A stretch of DNA of 64,000 bases from Craspedostauros australis. Its lineage: Eukaryota > Bacillariophyta > Bacillariophyceae > Mastogloiales > Achnanthaceae. The position numbers and the translations under genes were made by a program. Under the pieces are notes generated by a model. The model saw nothing but the letters and a program-made list of their open reading frames with translations. It was not told the DNA's origin and ran no database searches. Shown here piece after piece: positions 61,254 through 64,000 of the stretch (the first letter of the stretch is position 1; each line of letters starts with the position of its first letter). The stretch covers positions 2,982,001 to 3,046,000 of the forward strand of contig JAMXDE010000006.1 in NCBI GenBank assembly GCA_026770025.1, in the 5' to 3' direction.

Positions 61254-62750
61254 CTACGCATCGAAATGCGTCTTGGCTCTGTCGATCTTCTTGGTGACGG
61301 CCCGGATGTCGTGGTCCGTGAGGGTGAAGGCGTTGAATACCTGATCCATGCTGACGACGGTATCTTCGAAGGCGCCCGAGACCTCCTCCCCGATCTTGCG
61401 GATGAAGCGGGCCCCCGAGGCGCAGTTGAGGATGGAGCCAGCGCCCGCGGGGTCCTCCTGTTCGTACGCGGCTGTGAGGACGGTGGCCGTGCCGTCATCG
61501 TCGAAGGTCGCCGTGTCGTTGGCCGTGCTGCTGACCGTGCGGTCGTTGTCCGTGTCGGTCTCTTCACCGGAGGGCAGGGTGTCAGGAGTGTAGGTGGTGG
61601 TGCCGGAGCGCTTCTTGGAAGGCTTTTCCTTGGAGGACTTGTCCTTGGATTTTGACTTGATGCCGAGGAATCCCCTATCGTTGCGGCTCTTGGTGAGGTT
61701 CTTGAAGAAGCCCCTGCTCTTGCGCTTGTTCTTTCGTGGCGAGCCCTCGCCCTCGTTGTCCGCCTCCTCGTCCGTCATGCTTTCCGTGGTCTGGGTGTCC
61801 TTTGAGTTGGTGCTGAGCGATGGATCGTGGGGTTTGGTGGCTGGAGATTTTGGAGTGGAGCTGGGCCGGTTTTCCGTCACACGGATGATGGGTGAACCGG
61901 CCGGAGAGCGGGGCGTGGAAGCAGCCGGAGACACAGTCGAAGAGGCACGGGTGGTTCTGCTGGGCGTGCGATGCGGGTTGGCGTCGAAGGTGGCGTCGCC
62001 GATGCTCTGGAGAGCCATTGTGGCCGAGGCTGTGGCAGCTGTGGTTGCGCTGTGATCAAGGCTGACGTCGTTGGGATTGGTGCTGCCGCTGGTGGTGCTG
62101 GTAGTATGGCTGGTATGGCTCGTGTTGAGAGCCTTTGAGGCTGATTTGTGACGAGATCTCCGCCTGGCAGAGTTGACGGCTTTGGTCGCTTTGGGTGATC
62201 TGGACTTGGACGTTGGCGTTGCGGTGGACGCCCTCGTTGGTGAAGCCGCACCTGAGGACGCAGCAGCCGCAGCAGGCGAAGACTCAGCAGGTGGAGCCTC
62301 CATGGGTGAAGCAGACTTGGGCAGGGGCTGCATGCCATCCAGCTGGCCCCTGTAGGCTCTGCGACGATTGAGCAACCTCTGCTGCCGCTGAGCATCGTAC
62401 TGCGCCCGCTGCGGCGGATCTGCCAGCACCCTGACAGCCAGCACGACCGCATCCAGCCTCTGCTCCGTGGTGGTGCGCTGGGCATCGACAACATCCTCGC
62501 TGGTCTGCGAAGTGTCGTTGCCCAGGTCCGCCAGGATGCCAAAGAGCTCGCTCCTGCGCTCGAAGTACGCCAGCTGGATCTGCTCGGGCGTTGCCGCCAC
62601 AGAAACGCGCAGCACGTCGCTGTACAGATCAGCGAAGTCGCCGAACGCGCGGTCGATCAATCCGAGGTCTTGCAAGTCCATTGTCTCTGCTGTTGTCGTT
62701 GCTGCTGCTGCTGATGGCTGGTGCAGTGAGGGTGCTGTCGCTGAAGCCAT
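61254..62750 (-). CDS. J-like domain protein with the shared C-terminal module, 498 aa
   Basis: Residues ~35-125 look like a degenerate J domain: DLYSDVLRVSVAATPEQIQL, AYFERRSELFGIL, then VVLAVRVLADPPQRAQYDAQ. The HPD tripeptide that J proteins need to stimulate HSP70 ATPase is absent (ERR stands near that place), so it is probably a J-like scaffold, not a working co-chaperone. The middle is Ser/Thr/Pro/Ala-rich. A basic section follows (KNKRKSRGFFKNLTKSRNDR, ~330), then an acidic, Thr-rich one. The last 60 residues (RFIRKIGEEVSGAFEDTVVS, then MDQVFNAFTLTDHDIRAV) match the end of the convergent gene. A short upstream exon is possible (see findings). Confidence 0.78.
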   Translation of the reverse strand: MASATAPSLHQPSAAAATTTAETMDLQDLGLIDRAFGDFADLYSDVLRVSVAATPEQIQLAYFERRSELFGILADLGNDTSQTSEDVVDAQRTTTEQRLDAVVLAVRVLADPPQRAQYDAQRQQRLLNRRRAYRGQLDGMQPLPKSASPMEAPPAESSPAAAAASSGAASPTRASTATPTSKSRSPKATKAVNSARRRSRHKSASKALNTSHTSHTTSTTSGSTNPNDVSLDHSATTAATASATMALQSIGDATFDANPHRTPSRTTRASSTVSPAASTPRSPAGSPIIRVTENRPSSTPKSPATKPHDPSLSTNSKDTQTTESMTDEEADNEGEGSPRKNKRKSRGFFKNLTKSRNDRGFLGIKSKSKDKSSKEKPSKKRSGTTTYTPDTLPSGEETDTDNDRTVSSTANDTATFDDDGTATVLTAAYEQEDPAGAGSILNCASGARFIRKIGEEVSGAFEDTVVSMDQVFNAFTLTDHDIRAVTKKIDRAKTHFDA

Positions 62751-64000
62751 GCCTGCCCTCCCCCTGATTTGCGAGGTCCTGTCGGTGTCAAGTTGGCGCC
62801 AAGTTGTTGTGAATCTCGGCTCTGTGTGCTTGCGACAACTGCGTTGCTATGGACGTGAGGTGAATCAGGTCCTTCGTTAGAACTCAGCTCAATCCAATCC
62901 AATCCAATCCAATTCTGCGATGCGCTTCAATGATGGCAATGATGGAGGTATCGTCCTATTGTGCTCTGTTCAATCTCTGGTCAACTCTTGGATGTGTTCG
63001 TGGATGTGTTCGTTGATTCTTTGTTTGGCTGTGCTCATCGAAAAAGGAGAGCTGCTGAGGTGCTGCTGGTATTATTTGTGCACGTGCCCATGCGCATTCG
63101 CCTCAACAGGAATCGTCTCCACTCTTGCGATTCGACTTGGTGGGTTGCCACGATGGTGATGTTGATGTTGATGCTGATGGATAAGAGTGTGTTGCTTGTC
63201 CTCCGTCTTCCTGTCTCTTGTCGTCTCTTGCGGCTGCTGCTGCCAGTGTATAGTATAGTACCTGTTTGTGGCAGTATCCGTGGCTGTACTCCCACTCGTA
63301 ACTCGTACTATTCGCACGAAGAGTGTCAAACAGTCTGTGTTCTGTTCGTGTCTCTTCTTGTTTTGTGTCGCCTTCCCTGGCGTTGTTCATCCGCCGCTCT
63401 CTCTTTGTCACAGTTTGCCGTTGCTGCCTTGCGATCGTCGTTGCGGGATGCAATTTTGGGTTTTGCTTGGCGGCATCCGCATTGCACATGGAAAACCACC
63501 GTCGCAACGGAAATACTTACAATGGCGTCGGTGATGGCCACGACATGTCGTTCTGTAATTAACCCCAATTTATCATTCAGGTGTGAATAAACAATAATGA
63601 TCCCACACTTATGACTCGGACTTGCCTCACATTTTTTTGAATTGCCACAAACCATTTCGCGGGATGGAACAAGATGCGCATGTCCGCCACCAACCCGCCA
63701 ATGATGTGTGCTGCCGCCTCCCACAAATCCAACACAGAATGACTCCCTCTCATCTCGTCCCACCCTGCTTCACTTCACTTCATCAGATTTCAATTCATTC
63801 TGTGGACAAATAAATCCCTCCTCGCTTGCGTGCGTGTGCCTCTCGTCTTGTTTGGTTTGAATACATAGTAGCACAATCTTGAAGCTTGATTCAATTTACT
63901 CTCTCTCTACTCTCTCGATGAATATAGTATTATATTAGACAACAGGACAGAGCTCCGACAACATAGAATACCATAATAGCGTTTCATGTGCACACCATCT
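62751..64000. other. 5' flank of the J-like gene and unassigned sequence to the window edge
   Basis: A CCAAT-type pentamer repeat (AATCC units) is at about 62888-62913. A short minus-strand stretch at 63552-63521 is framed by good splice signals. ORFs at 62961-63590 (plus) and 63326-63763 (minus) have no known domain. The right end is AT-rich. Confidence 0.5.

Noticed and set aside
1-64000. CRISPR arrays, rRNA genes, bacterial operons
   Set aside because: No regularly spaced repeats, no rRNA-like blocks, and gene structure with introns and plastid presequences is eukaryotic.

Overview
The window is nuclear DNA of a microalga, most likely a diatom (Bacillariophyta), probably a centric one. 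Four things point there. One gene carries the diatom-type DUF6824 domain. A Copia element has the layout of the CoDi group of diatoms. Two protein N-termini are signal peptides ending in an ASAFAP-like site (KAFAPS and CESF), the bipartite import signal of secondary plastids. Several proteins have the long Ser/Gln/Asn-rich regions and end modules usual in diatom proteins. Genes are mostly intronless; one intron is well supported.

Layout. 1-7954 is transposon-derived: the 3' part of a LINE with reverse transcriptase, RNase H and zinc finger, trinucleotide runs, then a large DDE transposase-like gene. 7955-12183 has no gene I can support. 12184-16047 is the DUF6824 gene. 16048-19495 and 20321-24032 are intergenic, with small tandem repeats and a few doubtful ORFs, around a conserved diatom-type protein on the minus strand (19496-20320). 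24033-30869 (minus) is a 2278-residue THADA/TRM732-like protein. It shares a 662-bp divergent promoter with a small heat shock protein (31532-32239, plus). 33382-35951 (minus) is a two-exon, probably plastid-directed multi-spanning membrane protein. A whole Copia element with visually identical LTRs and a 5-bp target duplication (36325-41771) lies 373 bp upstream of it. After 4.7 kb without a clear gene come a U-box protein (46492-47208, plus), a plastid-directed flavin monooxygenase with an NTF2-like N-terminal region (47633-50020, minus), and a large disordered protein with a C-terminal four-cysteine module (50717-53248, minus). Beyond a long intergenic stretch lie a small Ser/Pro-rich protein (56909-57418, minus) and a convergent pair (59489-60475 plus, 61254-62750 minus) whose products end in the same ~60-residue module, one of them with a J-like domain.

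The genes do not form one pathway. Functions that can be named are tRNA modification support (THADA/TRM732), proteostasis (small HSP, U-box, J-like protein) and plastid metabolism or transport (FMO, MFS-like). The most unusual signals are the matching C-terminal module in the convergent pair, a 17-base inverted repeat joining the Copia LTR to its primer-binding position, the strong recurrence of the octamer TACTCGTA in noncoding DNA, and the large DDE-like gene beside the LINE.
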